64,000 nt of DNA from Microbacterium sp. Se63.02b (GCF_014171575.1 NZ_CP050453.1:3968001-4032000); one strand, 5' to 3'; positions 17,461-26,478 are shown, counted from the stretch's first letter. The notes: generated from the sequence alone by a model not told the origin. Numbers and translations: made by a program.

Positions 17461-18275
17461 TCCAGTCCCGTTCCGACCACTCCCTTGGTGAACCACTTCT
17501 GGAACACGAGGAAGACGATCAGCACCGGGACGACGCTGATGACGGCGCCTGCGAAAGTGATGGGTGGGGGGATGTAGGCGAAGTCGTTCTGGGCGAGCCG
17601 GGCGAGCGCGACGCTGAGCACCCGGGTCTCCGCAGCGGGCGCCGCGATGAGGGGCCAGATGTACAGGTTCCACGCGGTGAGGAAGGTCACCACAGAGTAG
17701 GCGGCCACTATCGGCCTCGTCAGTGGCAACGCGATGAGTCGGAAGGTCGTGATCCAAGACGCTCCATCCAATCGCGCGGCTTCGAACAGACCTGTCGGCA
17801 ATCCCGCGAAGAACTGACGGAACAGCAGAATCGCCACCGAGCTGGCCGCCGCGATCGGGATGATGAGGCCGGCGAACGAGCCGACCAGTCCCACCTGGAA
17901 GGTGACGACGTACATCGGGATGATCATGAGGTTCGTCGGGACGAAGATCGGGATGACGAAGAGGGCGAGCAGACGTGTCGCTCCTGGGAACGGGATGACC
18001 GCCAGCGCGAAGCCCGCCGGCAGCGATACCGCGAGCTGTACCACGATCACCCCCGCGACGAAGATGAGACTGTTGAGGATCGACCGAGGTTCGACCACCT
18101 GCAGGGCGCTCAGGAGGTTCTGCCACTGCGGCTCGGCAGGGAAGAGCGCGGGAGGAAATTGGGTGATCTCTGAGGCCGTCATGAGGGATCCGCCGAAGAG
18201 GTACACCAGGGGCAGGACCATGACGAGCCCGACGACGAAAATGGCGATGTAGCGGAGGAGAATTCGAGTCTTCAT
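17457..18275 (-). CDS. Carbohydrate ABC transporter permease (MalG type)
   Basis: A complete 272-residue inner-membrane permease with about six helices. It has the cytoplasmic EAA loop (EAARLDGASWITTFR) that contacts the ATPase, ending in LPLTRPIVAAYS. The C-terminal FQKWFTKGVVGTGLE is characteristic of the CUT1 MalG family. The ATG overlaps the stop of the first permease. No ATPase is encoded nearby, which is common for actinobacterial sugar importers that share an MsiK-type ATPase. Confidence 0.9.
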   Translation of the reverse strand: MKTRILLRYIAIFVVGLVMVLPLVYLFGGSLMTASEITQFPPALFPAEPQWQNLLSALQVVEPRSILNSLIFVAGVIVVQLAVSLPAGFALAVIPFPGATRLLALFVIPIFVPTNLMIIPMYVVTFQVGLVGSFAGLIIPIAAASSVAILLFRQFFAGLPTGLFEAARLDGASWITTFRLIALPLTRPIVAAYSVVTFLTAWNLYIWPLIAAPAAETRVLSVALARLAQNDFAYIPPPITFAGAVISVVPVLIVFLVFQKWFTKGVVGTGLE

Positions 18276-19153
18276 CGTGCCGTCCTTCCCGCGCCGGCCC
18301 GCCAGGCAACGAGTGCCAAGAACGCGATGACCGCGATCTGGAGGAGCGAAGCGGCGCTGGAATAGCCGACCTCGCGCTGGACGAAGGCCGCTTTGTACGC
18401 GAACAGACCGAGTGAGGTCGTCGAGTCCAGCGGACCGCCGTTGGTCGTCACGAGTGCGAAGTCGAGCGATCCGGCGGTGAAACCGACGACCTGGAGCATG
18501 GCCACGACGACCGTCGTTGACGCCACGTTCGGCCAGGTGATCTGCCACATGGTCCGCCAGCGCCCGGCGCCGTCGAGCGCGGCCGCAGCATAGATGTCCT
18601 CGGGGACGCGCTGCAGGGCGGCGAGGTAGAAGATGATCGCGAGGGGGAGCGACGTCCAGATCATCATCACGACGATTGCCGGAAGCGCGAACGAGGTCGT
18701 GTTCAACAGGCTCGGGATCTCGACGCCGAGCAGTGTTCCGAGCGCCGCCAGGGGCCCCCGGTCGCCGTCATAGATGAAGCGCCACAAGACTGCCGACACC
18801 GACACCGACACAACTATCGGGGCGAAGTACATCAATCGCAGCAACCCGATGCCCGGAAGCCGGACGTTCACGAGCACCGCCAGCATGAACCCGAGGGCGA
18901 CCGTGGGCGCCACACCCATCAGCGCGAAGAGCGCGGTGATCCCGAGGGAACGATAGACCTGGCCGTCGGAGAAGAGTCTCTTGAAGTTCTCCAGACCGAC
19001 CCACGCCGGGGTGTTGAAGAAGCTCCAATCGAAGAACCCCAATCCGATCACGATTCCTACGGGCACGATGACGAAGACGATGAAGAGCACAAGCGCGGGG
19101 GCCAGCATCACGCTGGCGCTGCGCACATCGGATTTCTGATAGCGACGTCTCAT
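18272..19153 (-). CDS. Carbohydrate ABC transporter permease (MalF type)
   Basis: 293 residues from ATG 19153, which has GGAAG about 9 bp upstream. A GTG 36 bp earlier lies inside a strong hairpin and is rejected as the start. Six helices are visible, beginning SVMLAPALVLFIVFVIVP, and the EAA-like loop is AAAALDGAGRWRTMWQITWP. It forms the heterodimeric channel with the MalG-type permease and overlaps it by 4 bp. Confidence 0.9.
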   Translation of the reverse strand: MRRRYQKSDVRSASVMLAPALVLFIVFVIVPVGIVIGLGFFDWSFFNTPAWVGLENFKRLFSDGQVYRSLGITALFALMGVAPTVALGFMLAVLVNVRLPGIGLLRLMYFAPIVVSVSVSAVLWRFIYDGDRGPLAALGTLLGVEIPSLLNTTSFALPAIVVMMIWTSLPLAIIFYLAALQRVPEDIYAAAALDGAGRWRTMWQITWPNVASTTVVVAMLQVVGFTAGSLDFALVTTNGGPLDSTTSLGLFAYKAAFVQREVGYSSAASLLQIAVIAFLALVAWRAGAGRTAR

Positions 19154-19173
19154 TCGGGCGCTTCCATATTGGG

Positions 19174-19202
19174 GGCTGGCGCGAAGCACGCTCGCGCCAG
19201 CC
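19174..19202 (-). terminator. Strong hairpin between substrate-binding-protein and permease genes
   Basis: A perfect 11-bp stem GGCTGGCGCGA/TCGCGCCAGCC with a 7-nt loop lies directly after the binding-protein stop. No T-run follows. It probably acts as a partial terminator or 3' stabiliser that keeps binding-protein mRNA above permease mRNA. Confidence 0.7.
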
Positions 19203-19216
19203 CGGTTGAGGCGGAT

Positions 19217-20509
19217 CTACTTCACCGCAGCGTTGAGTTCTTCCTGGGCCTGGCGGTAGGAATCCGCCACGGTTGCGTGCTCGATGAGGACGCGCTGCTG
19301 AGCCGCGACGAGGGCGGGGTCCAGATCTGCCGAGACATCGACCGGCACCGGAGGCCCTCCCAGATAGGCGTCAGAGACCGCGACTTCGGTCACCGGGGTG
19401 AGGCTGGCCGGCACCGGGTTGGGGTCGTCGCGCCAGGCGCCGTCGGTGACACCGTTTTCGGTTACTGGAATCACGCCGAACTCGGAGGCGACCTGCATTC
19501 CCCCGTCCGTGCTGAAGAACCACGACAGATAGTCCCATGCCGCTTCCGCGTTGGGCGAGTCGGCCATGATCGACAGACCGTACGAGCCCCCGCCGATCGC
19601 GTTCTCGCCGTTCAGTTTCGGGACCAGCGCGACGTCCCAGTCGTACTCGGCGAGCGAGTCTCGGTACCCGACGATCGCCGGGCGGGTGTTGAGCATCATC
19701 GCGGCCTGGCCGGCTCCGAAGTAGTCGGTCTGGGCGCCTTCAGCCTGGTACGGCGTGCCCCAGCCCTCCTGCCATGGCTGCAAGATGGTCTTCCACCCTT
19801 CGATTCCGGCCGCATCCGCGAAGACGAACTCACCCGCCTCGTCATCGAAGACCTCGGTTCCCGACGCGTGGAGCACCGGGTTGTAAACGGCATGCCAGTT
19901 CTGCGGCTGATAGCCCCAGTACTGCCCGGCTCCCGCAGCGCTGATCTGCTCGCCGACGCGGTACATGTCGTCCCAGGTCCAGGTGTCCGAGGGCAGCTCG
20001 GTCACGCCGGCTCGTTCGAACAGCGTCTTGTTGTAGTAGAGGAGCATGGTGTCGGCGCTCACTGGCAGACCGCCCACGGCGCCCGAAGACGGGTCCGACA
20101 CGTAGGGACTCAGCCAGGCGGGGATGAACTGGTCTTCGGAGAGCCCGCCCTTGCCCTCGGCCAGCCAAGGCTGCAGGTCTTTGATCAATCCGTCGCTCTG
20201 GAGTTGAGCGTTCGCGAAGTTGATGATGATGTCGGGGGCGTCGCCGCTCAACTGCATCGTCAGCAGCTGCTGTGTGTAGTCGTCGCCGCCCAACTCGACG
20301 ATCGAGACGGGCACCTCCGGATCGGTGGCGTTGTATGCCTCCGCGTATGCGTTGAACGCCGTCAGCAGTGCCGGATGAGCACCGATCTCGATTTCGTCGC
20401 CGGCGGCGCCGCCGCCGTTCGCTCCCGCGCAGGCGGTCGCGGAGAGAGCGAGACCGACGATGGCGCTGATCCCGATCGACCGCATCCAATAGTTTTTCGA
20501 ACCGACCAC
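19217..20509 (-). CDS. Sugar ABC transporter substrate-binding lipoprotein
   Basis: About 430 residues from GTG 20509, preceded by GAAGGAGA; an earlier ATG at 20545 lies inside the operator and is rejected. The signal peptide SIGISAIVGLALSATACAG has a TACAG-type lipobox Cys. The mature part has the CUT1 binding-protein pattern: YNATDPEVPVSIVELGGDDY, GDAPDIIINFANAQL, LYYNKTLFERAGV, PSDTWTWDDMYRVG, AWDYLSWFFSTDGG. It captures oligosaccharides for the two permeases. It is the first gene of the operon behind a LacI-controlled promoter. Confidence 0.9.
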   Translation of the reverse strand: MVGSKNYWMRSIGISAIVGLALSATACAGANGGGAAGDEIEIGAHPALLTAFNAYAEAYNATDPEVPVSIVELGGDDYTQQLLTMQLSGDAPDIIINFANAQLQSDGLIKDLQPWLAEGKGGLSEDQFIPAWLSPYVSDPSSGAVGGLPVSADTMLLYYNKTLFERAGVTELPSDTWTWDDMYRVGEQISAAGAGQYWGYQPQNWHAVYNPVLHASGTEVFDDEAGEFVFADAAGIEGWKTILQPWQEGWGTPYQAEGAQTDYFGAGQAAMMLNTRPAIVGYRDSLAEYDWDVALVPKLNGENAIGGGSYGLSIMADSPNAEAAWDYLSWFFSTDGGMQVASEFGVIPVTENGVTDGAWRDDPNPVPASLTPVTEVAVSDAYLGGPPVPVDVSADLDPALVAAQQRVLIEHATVADSYRQAQEELNAAVK

Positions 20510-20528
20510 GTTGTCGTCTCCTTCACTG

Positions 20529-20544
20529 TGTGAAACGTTTAACA
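20529..20544. promoter_or_regulatory. LacI-type operator TGTGAAACGTTTAACA
   Basis: Matches 15 of 16 positions of the perfect operator at 15557-15572. It lies immediately downstream of the -10 element of the importer promoter and 19 bp before the GTG start. Confidence 0.85.
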
Positions 20545-20547
20545 CAA

Positions 20548-20576
20548 GTAGTACTCAAGTCACGCACCGCTGTCAA
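20548..20576 (-). promoter_or_regulatory. Sigma-70-type promoter of the sugar importer operon
   Basis: Minus strand: -35 TTGACA (20576-20571), a 17-bp spacer, and -10 TACTAC (20553-20548). The operator follows within 4 bp. Confidence 0.8.
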
Positions 20577-20626
20577 CCTGCCATTTCGGCCCTCGATCTC
20601 GACGCGCTGTCGCAGTGACGTCGGGA

Positions 20627-21610
20627 TCAAGCCGTACTGTCGCGGACGATGAGTTCGGGGGTGAGCACGACGTTTCGGTGCTCGTGTGGGCGCTCGGCCT
20701 CGTCCCTCAAGAGAGAGAGGGCCTCGCGGGCGATCTCATCGATCGGCTGCCGCACCGTCGTCAGCGGCACAGATGCTGAAGCCGCGAACTCGATGTCGTC
20801 GTACCCCGTCAGCGCCACGTCGTCCGGAACACGCAAGCCTGCGCTCGACAGCCCCGCCAAGACACCGAGAGCAGTGAGGTCGTTGACGGCGATGATGCCC
20901 TCGACGTCCGGGCCGTCAGCCAGGAGTTCTTCAACTGCAGCCCGTCCATCGTGCGACGTCTGATCGCGCGTGTCGACGCGTCGAACCAGCGTGCCCCCAC
21001 CCTCCAGGACGGCCCTCTGAACGCCCCGCCACTTCGCATTCACCTGGCCGATCGGGCCGCCGATGAATGCCAGGCGCCGCCGACCAGACTCGATCAGGTG
21101 CTTGGCGACCAAGTACCCACCCTCCTCATCGTCCAGCACCACCGAGCAGAATGCCGGCGTCCAGTTGCCGAACAGCACGATGGGCATGCCGCGGTCGCGA
21201 AGCCGGGCCATACTGACGCTCGGGCCACCCACGGGCGCCACGAGCAAGCCGTTCACCCGATGCTCTTCGAGAAGCGCCAAGTAGCGGTCTTCACGATGCG
21301 GCAGTTGGTCGCTGCTCGCCAGCAGGATGCTCTGCCCCGTCTCCTCGGCGCTCTTTTCGCACGCATGGGCGAGATTCGCGAAGAACGGATTCGCGACGTT
21401 CAGCACGATCATGCCAATTGTGGTGCCGGTGCCGGTGCGAAGCTGTCGGGCGAGCTGGTTTCGCACGAAGCCCAGATCATTCATCGCGCGCACGACGCTG
21501 GCCGTCGTCTGCGGTGTCACGCGCCCCGGCTGGTTGAGCACATGCGACACCGTTGCGATCGAGACACCCGCCCGATCGGCCACGTCTTTCATCGAGACCC
21601 GCTTGATCAC
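20627..21610 (-). CDS. LacI-family transcriptional repressor of the glycan locus
   Basis: A complete 327-residue regulator. Its N-terminal helix-turn-helix is VSMKDVADRAGVSIATVSHVLN, with the hinge region RNQLARQLRTG. The periplasmic-binding-like effector domain includes GTTIGMIVLNVANPFF, NGLLVAPVGGPSVSM, VLFGNWTPAF and ALTGYDDIEFAASASVPLTTV. It sits between the importer operon and a divergent catabolic operon. Operators sharing AAACGTTTAACA occur at all three locus promoters. The inducer is probably an imported oligosaccharide or a breakdown product of it. Confidence 0.95.
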   Translation of the reverse strand: MIKRVSMKDVADRAGVSIATVSHVLNQPGRVTPQTTASVVRAMNDLGFVRNQLARQLRTGTGTTIGMIVLNVANPFFANLAHACEKSAEETGQSILLASSDQLPHREDRYLALLEEHRVNGLLVAPVGGPSVSMARLRDRGMPIVLFGNWTPAFCSVVLDDEEGGYLVAKHLIESGRRRLAFIGGPIGQVNAKWRGVQRAVLEGGGTLVRRVDTRDQTSHDGRAAVEELLADGPDVEGIIAVNDLTALGVLAGLSSAGLRVPDDVALTGYDDIEFAASASVPLTTVRQPIDEIAREALSLLRDEAERPHEHRNVVLTPELIVRDSTA

Positions 21611-21648
21611 GAAATACCCCCTTCAGCCACGCGACGGGGATCGCGTAC

Positions 21649-21678
21649 TTGACGGCTACCTAAACACATAACTACGAT
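21649..21678 (+). promoter_or_regulatory. Promoter of the oxidoreductase/FG-GAP/GH78 operon
   Basis: -35 TTGACG (21649-21654), an 18-bp spacer, and -10 TACGAT (21673-21678). The LacI-type operator begins 12 bp downstream, in the start region. Confidence 0.7.
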
Positions 21679-21689
21679 CATGCCAGTTG

Positions 21690-21705
21690 ATATAAACGTT
21701 TAACA
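21690..21705. promoter_or_regulatory. LacI-type operator ATATAAACGTTTAACA
   Basis: The core AAACGTTTAACA is the same as in the other two operators; the left end is degenerate. It lies 19 bp upstream of the ATG at 21724, between the LacI gene and the catabolic operon. Confidence 0.75.
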
Positions 21706-21723
21706 GAACCGGGACTACATCGG

Positions 21724-22779
21724 ATGACCGCTCGCTCTGAAGGTTCACCCGTCCGCGTCGGCTTCGTCGGCACCGGCGTAATGGGCCAGATGGCGCATTT
21801 GGCCAACTACGCCCGCCTCGGGACAGCCGTCGAGCTAGTCGCCGTCGCCGAACCGCGCCGCGAGCTGGGCGCGGCCGTGGCGCGCAGATACGGATTCGCC
21901 CGTGCGTACACCTCCGCAGACGAGATGCTCGAGCACGAAGATCTCGACGCTCTGGTAGCGCCTCAGCCATTCACCCGTCACCTGCAGATCCTCGGCCCGC
22001 TCTACGCTGCCGGCCTGCCGATCTTCTCAGAGAAGCCCCTCGCTTCATCGACCGCCCTCGGCGTGGAACTGCTGAGGCTGCTGGACGCCTCCCCGACCCC
22101 CTTCCACATGGTCGGATATCACAAGCGCAGCGACCCAGCGACCCAGCGCGCCAGAGCGCTCATCGCCGGGCTCCTCTCGAGCGGAGAATGGGGTGCCCTC
22201 CGTTACGCACGGCTGACGATCCCCGGCGGAAACTGGGCGGTCGACGCAGTGGACGACGTGATCTTCTCGGATGAAGAGGTGCCCCTCCTCGGCCCGGACG
22301 GGGAGGTCGACTCGGCCTTCGAGACATTCGTCAACTTTTACTCCCACCAGACGAACCTCCTTCGACACCTTCTGGGCGAGTCCTACGCGGTCAAGTACGC
22401 CGATCCGTCCGGGCGCCTTATGGTCGCGGAAACCGCATCGGGTGTGCCCGTCGCCCTCGAAATGGAACCGTGGCGACGTGAGCAGGGCTGGGAGGAATAC
22501 GTCATCATCGGATTCGACCGGGGCTACATCAGGGTGGACTACCCCGCACCTCTCGCAGCCCGCAAGGCCGGAAAGCTGACCCTCTACAGCGAGCAGGGCG
22601 ACGAGGGCGAACTCCGTGAACTGGAGCTACCGCCTGTCCACGCCATGCTTTCGCAGGCCCGCGGATTCGTGGAGGCGGTACGGACGCGCACGGAGCCGGT
22701 GTCAGAAGCACACGACGCCCTGGAAGACCTCAGGATCGCTGACGAGTACCTCGCCGCGGTCCGCGGAGCCCGATCGTGA
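21724..22779 (+). CDS. Gfo/Idh/MocA-family oxidoreductase
   Basis: 351 residues, intact. The Rossmann start is VRVGFVGTGVMGQMAHLANY. The family EKP signature is IFSEKPLASS, and HMVGYHKRSDPATQ occupies the place of the catalytic region. The C-terminal alpha/beta domain contains FETFVNFYSHQTNLLRHLLG. Members oxidise or epimerise sugars with NAD(P), and some start glycoside cleavage by transient oxidation. First gene of the divergent operon; its stop overlaps the next start (GTGA). Confidence 0.9.
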   Translation: MTARSEGSPVRVGFVGTGVMGQMAHLANYARLGTAVELVAVAEPRRELGAAVARRYGFARAYTSADEMLEHEDLDALVAPQPFTRHLQILGPLYAAGLPIFSEKPLASSTALGVELLRLLDASPTPFHMVGYHKRSDPATQRARALIAGLLSSGEWGALRYARLTIPGGNWAVDAVDDVIFSDEEVPLLGPDGEVDSAFETFVNFYSHQTNLLRHLLGESYAVKYADPSGRLMVAETASGVPVALEMEPWRREQGWEEYVIIGFDRGYIRVDYPAPLAARKAGKLTLYSEQGDEGELRELELPPVHAMLSQARGFVEAVRTRTEPVSEAHDALEDLRIADEYLAAVRGARS

Positions 22780-23849
22780 CTCTTCGGTGGCGCAAGGAGT
22801 TCATCGCAGCCGAATCCTTCGAGTCCGCGGCCTTCGTCGACGTCGACGGGGATGGCGTCCTCGACATCGTGTCGGGCTCGTTCTGGTACCGCGGTCCCGA
22901 TTTCATCGAGCGCACCCTGTTCGCCCCGGACGCGCGCCACGGCGAGTATCACGATGACTTCGGCTCCGTCGCGATCGACCTGACCGGTGACGGCCGTCCC
23001 GATATCGTGACAGGCGGCTGGTGGGGCAACGAGCTGCGGTGGCGCGAGAACACCGCCGCGGCGGGCGAGGATCGACTGTGGCCGGAGCATCTGATCGCCC
23101 GCCCCGGTGCCATCGAGCAGCCGAGTGCGTGGGATGTCGACGGGGATGGCGTGCCGGAGCTTGTGCCGAACACCCCTGGTGATCCCCTTGTCGTCTATAA
23201 GCGCGACGGTCAGCGCTGGAGCGCAGGAGTCGTCTCTGGGTTGGCGCAGGGCCACGGTCTGGGATTTGGGGACATCAGCGGGAACGGACGCGGAGATCTC
23301 GTCGTCAACTACGGGTGGTTCGAGAACGCCGGTCCCGACGCGGAGTGGCTTCTCCACCGCGACTTCGATCTGGGCAAGGACGCGAGTGTCCCCATCCTCG
23401 TCACCGACGTCGACGGCGACGGCCTCAACGACCTGATCGTCGGGCACGGGCACGGGTATGGGCTGGACTGGTGGCAGCAACGACTGCATCCCGATGGGCG
23501 ACGAGAGTGGATCCGCCACGTCATCGATCCCGCAGTCTCGCAGTGTCACACCCTCCGGTGGGCCGACATCGACGGCGACGGTGTCGACGAACTCGTGACG
23601 GGAAAGCGCTGGAGGGCGCACCCGACCGGAGATCCGGGCAACGAGGACGATCTCGGAATCTGGTACTACAAGTGGGCGGACGGCGCCTTCGTCAAGCACA
23701 CCGTCGACGCCGGTCCCCCAGGATTCGGGTCGGGTGTGGGGATCGACTTCGATCTTGCCGACCTCGACGGCAACGGCTACCTCGACCTGGTCGCACCAGG
23801 CAAGGACGGCCTCTGGCTGTTCCGAAATCTCGGCCCCGCGCCGTTGTGA
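22776..23849 (+). CDS. FG-GAP/VCBS repeat protein (seven-bladed propeller-like), no signal peptide
   Basis: 357 residues. GTG 22776 overlaps the preceding stop. About seven repeats carry calcium-loop-like motifs: VDVDGDGVLDIVSG, IDLTGDGRPDIVTG, WDVDGDGVPELVPN, DISGNGRGDLVVN, TDVDGDGLNDLIVG, ADIDGDGVDELVTG and ADLDGNGYLDLVAPG. This matches FG-GAP propellers, normally found outside the cell. Here no signal peptide or lipobox is present, so it is probably cytoplasmic. It may be a lyase or hydrolase-like propeller, or a binding protein for the imported glycan. It is sandwiched between the oxidoreductase and GH78 with overlaps. Confidence 0.75.
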   Translation: MTLRWRKEFIAAESFESAAFVDVDGDGVLDIVSGSFWYRGPDFIERTLFAPDARHGEYHDDFGSVAIDLTGDGRPDIVTGGWWGNELRWRENTAAAGEDRLWPEHLIARPGAIEQPSAWDVDGDGVPELVPNTPGDPLVVYKRDGQRWSAGVVSGLAQGHGLGFGDISGNGRGDLVVNYGWFENAGPDAEWLLHRDFDLGKDASVPILVTDVDGDGLNDLIVGHGHGYGLDWWQQRLHPDGRREWIRHVIDPAVSQCHTLRWADIDGDGVDELVTGKRWRAHPTGDPGNEDDLGIWYYKWADGAFVKHTVDAGPPGFGSGVGIDFDLADLDGNGYLDLVAPGKDGLWLFRNLGPAPL

Positions 23850-26440
23850 TGCGAAACGGACTCGACCGCGCCCCGATCCGCGCGCTCGTCTCTACCACCG
23901 TGTCTCAACTGCAGGTCGGGCGGGTGATCGACGGTGGTCCGCTGATGACTCGGACGCCTTCCCTCGGCTGGAAGATCACCAGCGATACACCGAACTGGCA
24001 CCAGACCGGGGCCGAGATCGAACTCTCACTGGCGGGTCTCGTCCGGCGGTATGAGATCGACGGTCCGACGTCCGTCGCGGTCCACTGGCCCTTCGATCCT
24101 CTCCCCGAGATGGCCGAGTTCTCCGTTCGCGTCAGGGTCTCCGGACCTGACGGACAGTGGTCATCCTGGAGCGCTCCGGTCTCCCAGCGGTGTGGCGTCA
24201 TGAGCCGGTGCGAGTGGCGCGCGCCCTTCCTCGGGCACCCGAAGCCGACGGCGCGGGCGATGCCGTTCACCCTTCGAGGTCTCGTGCGGATCGAACCGGG
24301 ACTCCGCAGTGCGACCGCCTTCGCCACGGCCCTCGGCGCCTACTCCATCGAGCTCAACGGTCGCGAAATCGACGACGCCGTGCTGAAGCCCGGCTGGACG
24401 CCGTTCCGTGAACGGGTCGACTATCACACCGCCGACATCGGGCCGATGATTTCGATCGGGACCAACGTCCTCCTCGCAACGGTTGCGGGAGGATGGTTCA
24501 CGGAGAACCTCGGCGACCCTCAAGCACCGCGACCGTACGGCGAGCAGCCCGCAGTTTCTCTTCAAATCCACTTGCAATACGCCGACCGCATCGAGGTGAT
24601 CGTCGCCGACGAGACGTGGCGCGTCGCGCCGCAGACTCCGATCGTGTCCTCGAGCATCTACAACGGTGAGCGGTGGGACGACCGCCTGCATCGCCGCGAG
24701 TGGAACGAGGCGGACTTCGACGACGCCGCATGGCCGCGGGCACGAAGCGTGGAATGGAAGCCCGAACCGGGTCCGGCCCAATCACCCCGCATCCGCAGGT
24801 ACGAGACGATGCCCGTCTCTCGTGTACTCCGATCTGTCTCCGGGAAGACCATCCTCGACTTCGGGCAGAACCTCGTTGGCTGGGTAGTCGTCCAGAAGCC
24901 GGCGGTGCGCGGCGCGCGCGTGTCGCTCCGGCACGCCGAGGTGCTCGAGCAGGGCGAGCTGAGCACTCGCCCCTTGCGAAAAGCACAGGCGACCGACGAA
25001 ATCGTTCTCGACGGTCGCGGAGGGACATGGGAACCGAAGTTCACCTTTCACGGCTTCCGCTATGTGGAGGTCGAGGGTTGGCCAGGAGAACTCGATCCCG
25101 CCGACATCGCCGCGCAGGTCGTCCATACCGCTATGGAACGCACGGGGCATTTCGAATCGTCAAGCCCTGAACTCAACCGCCTTCACGAGAACATCGTGTG
25201 GTCGATGCGGGGCAACTTCCTCGGCGTCCCTTCGGACTGCCCCCAGCGGGACGAGCGACTCGGGTGGACCGGCGACATCCAGGTGTTCAGTCCCGTCGCC
25301 ACCTTCCTCTTCGACTGCGAACAGTTCCTGAGATCCTGGCTCACCGACCTGGCGACCGAGCAGCGTCAGCAATCAGGAAGCGTTCCGCTCGTCGTGCCGA
25401 ACGTGCTCCTCGACGCGAGATGGCTGCATCCGACGGCGGGATGGGGGGATGCGGCCACGGTGGTTCCTGCGGAGCTCTATGCGCGCTTCGGGGATGTGGG
25501 AGTTCTTCAGAGCCAGTTCGACAGCATGACCGACTGGGTCGACGTCGTGCGATCACGGCTCACGCCGTCGAGCATCTGGGAAGACAAGGAGCAGCTCGGG
25601 GATTGGCTCGACCCGCACGCCCCTCCGGATCGGCCGGAGCTCTCCACGACCGAGCACGCGTTGGTCGCGACCGCCTACGCCTTCCGATCGGCTCGGCTTC
25701 TCGCCGACGCCGCCACGGCCTTAGGAATGCGCGAGGCTTCTGCGCGCGCGTCCGAACTCGCGACCACCGTGCGCGGCGCATGGGCCGAACGGTTCGTCCG
25801 AGCCGATGGGAGCCTGACCTCAGAGTCTCAAACCGCGTACGCCCTGGCGATCGAGTTCCGTCTCCTCGAATCCCACGAGGAGCGATCGGTGCTCGGCGAC
25901 CACCTGCGGCGCCTCGTCGAGAAGGACGACCACCGGATCGGAACCGGATTCTTGGGCACTCCCGTCGTTCTCCGAGCGCTCAGCGCGACGGGACACCTCG
26001 AGACCGCAGAGCAGCTGCTCTTTCAAACCGAACCGCCATCGTGGCTCTACGCGGTCAGGATGGGCGCGACCACCATCTGGGAAAGGTGGGACAGCCTCCT
26101 CCCCGATGGGTCGGTCAATCCCGGAGAGATGACCTCGTTCAATCACTATGCCTTGGGAGCCGTCGCCGACTGGATGCACGGTGACCTGGCAGGCATTCGA
26201 CCTCTAACGCCCGGGTACAAGAAGATCGGCGTCACCCCGTTGCCCATCGAGAGCCTCAGCTGGTGCCGGGCCTCCGTCGAGACTCCTTACGGCACAGTCG
26301 CCACCGGGTGGGAGCGAGATGGTCTCTCCCTCGATTATTGGGCGACCGTGCCGCCCAATACGACCGCGATCATCACGCTCCCCGGGGCCGAGGGATTCGA
26401 GGTCGGATCCGGAGATCACCGGTGGCAGATCTCGCCCTGA
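23849..26440 (+). CDS. GH78-type alpha-L-rhamnosidase
   Basis: About 863 residues, intact, starting at ATG 23849, which shares bases with the previous stop (TGATG). There is a beta-rich N-terminal region with TPSLGWKITSD. GH78 landmarks include GWTPFRERVDYHTADI, FGQNLVGWVVVQ, FTFHGFRYVEVEG, VPSDCPQRDERLGWTGDIQVF (catalytic acid region), GWGDAATVVPAELY, WGAT-like MGATTIWERWDSLLPDG, and SFNHYALGAVADWM. No signal peptide, so it would act in the cytoplasm on imported rhamnosyl oligosaccharides. Confidence 0.9.
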   Translation: MRNGLDRAPIRALVSTTVSQLQVGRVIDGGPLMTRTPSLGWKITSDTPNWHQTGAEIELSLAGLVRRYEIDGPTSVAVHWPFDPLPEMAEFSVRVRVSGPDGQWSSWSAPVSQRCGVMSRCEWRAPFLGHPKPTARAMPFTLRGLVRIEPGLRSATAFATALGAYSIELNGREIDDAVLKPGWTPFRERVDYHTADIGPMISIGTNVLLATVAGGWFTENLGDPQAPRPYGEQPAVSLQIHLQYADRIEVIVADETWRVAPQTPIVSSSIYNGERWDDRLHRREWNEADFDDAAWPRARSVEWKPEPGPAQSPRIRRYETMPVSRVLRSVSGKTILDFGQNLVGWVVVQKPAVRGARVSLRHAEVLEQGELSTRPLRKAQATDEIVLDGRGGTWEPKFTFHGFRYVEVEGWPGELDPADIAAQVVHTAMERTGHFESSSPELNRLHENIVWSMRGNFLGVPSDCPQRDERLGWTGDIQVFSPVATFLFDCEQFLRSWLTDLATEQRQQSGSVPLVVPNVLLDARWLHPTAGWGDAATVVPAELYARFGDVGVLQSQFDSMTDWVDVVRSRLTPSSIWEDKEQLGDWLDPHAPPDRPELSTTEHALVATAYAFRSARLLADAATALGMREASARASELATTVRGAWAERFVRADGSLTSESQTAYALAIEFRLLESHEERSVLGDHLRRLVEKDDHRIGTGFLGTPVVLRALSATGHLETAEQLLFQTEPPSWLYAVRMGATTIWERWDSLLPDGSVNPGEMTSFNHYALGAVADWMHGDLAGIRPLTPGYKKIGVTPLPIESLSWCRASVETPYGTVATGWERDGLSLDYWATVPPNTTAIITLPGAEGFEVGSGDHRWQISP

Positions 26441-26449
26441 TCTCGACAA

Positions 26450-26478
26450 GTCTCCTCCCGGTCCGTTTGCGGGGAGAC
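26450..26478. terminator. Hairpin between convergent GH78 and dnaB genes
   Basis: GTCTCC at 26450-26455 pairs with GGAGAC at 26473-26478, with further C/G pairing inside. It lies in the 61-bp gap between the two stop codons. Confidence 0.45.
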
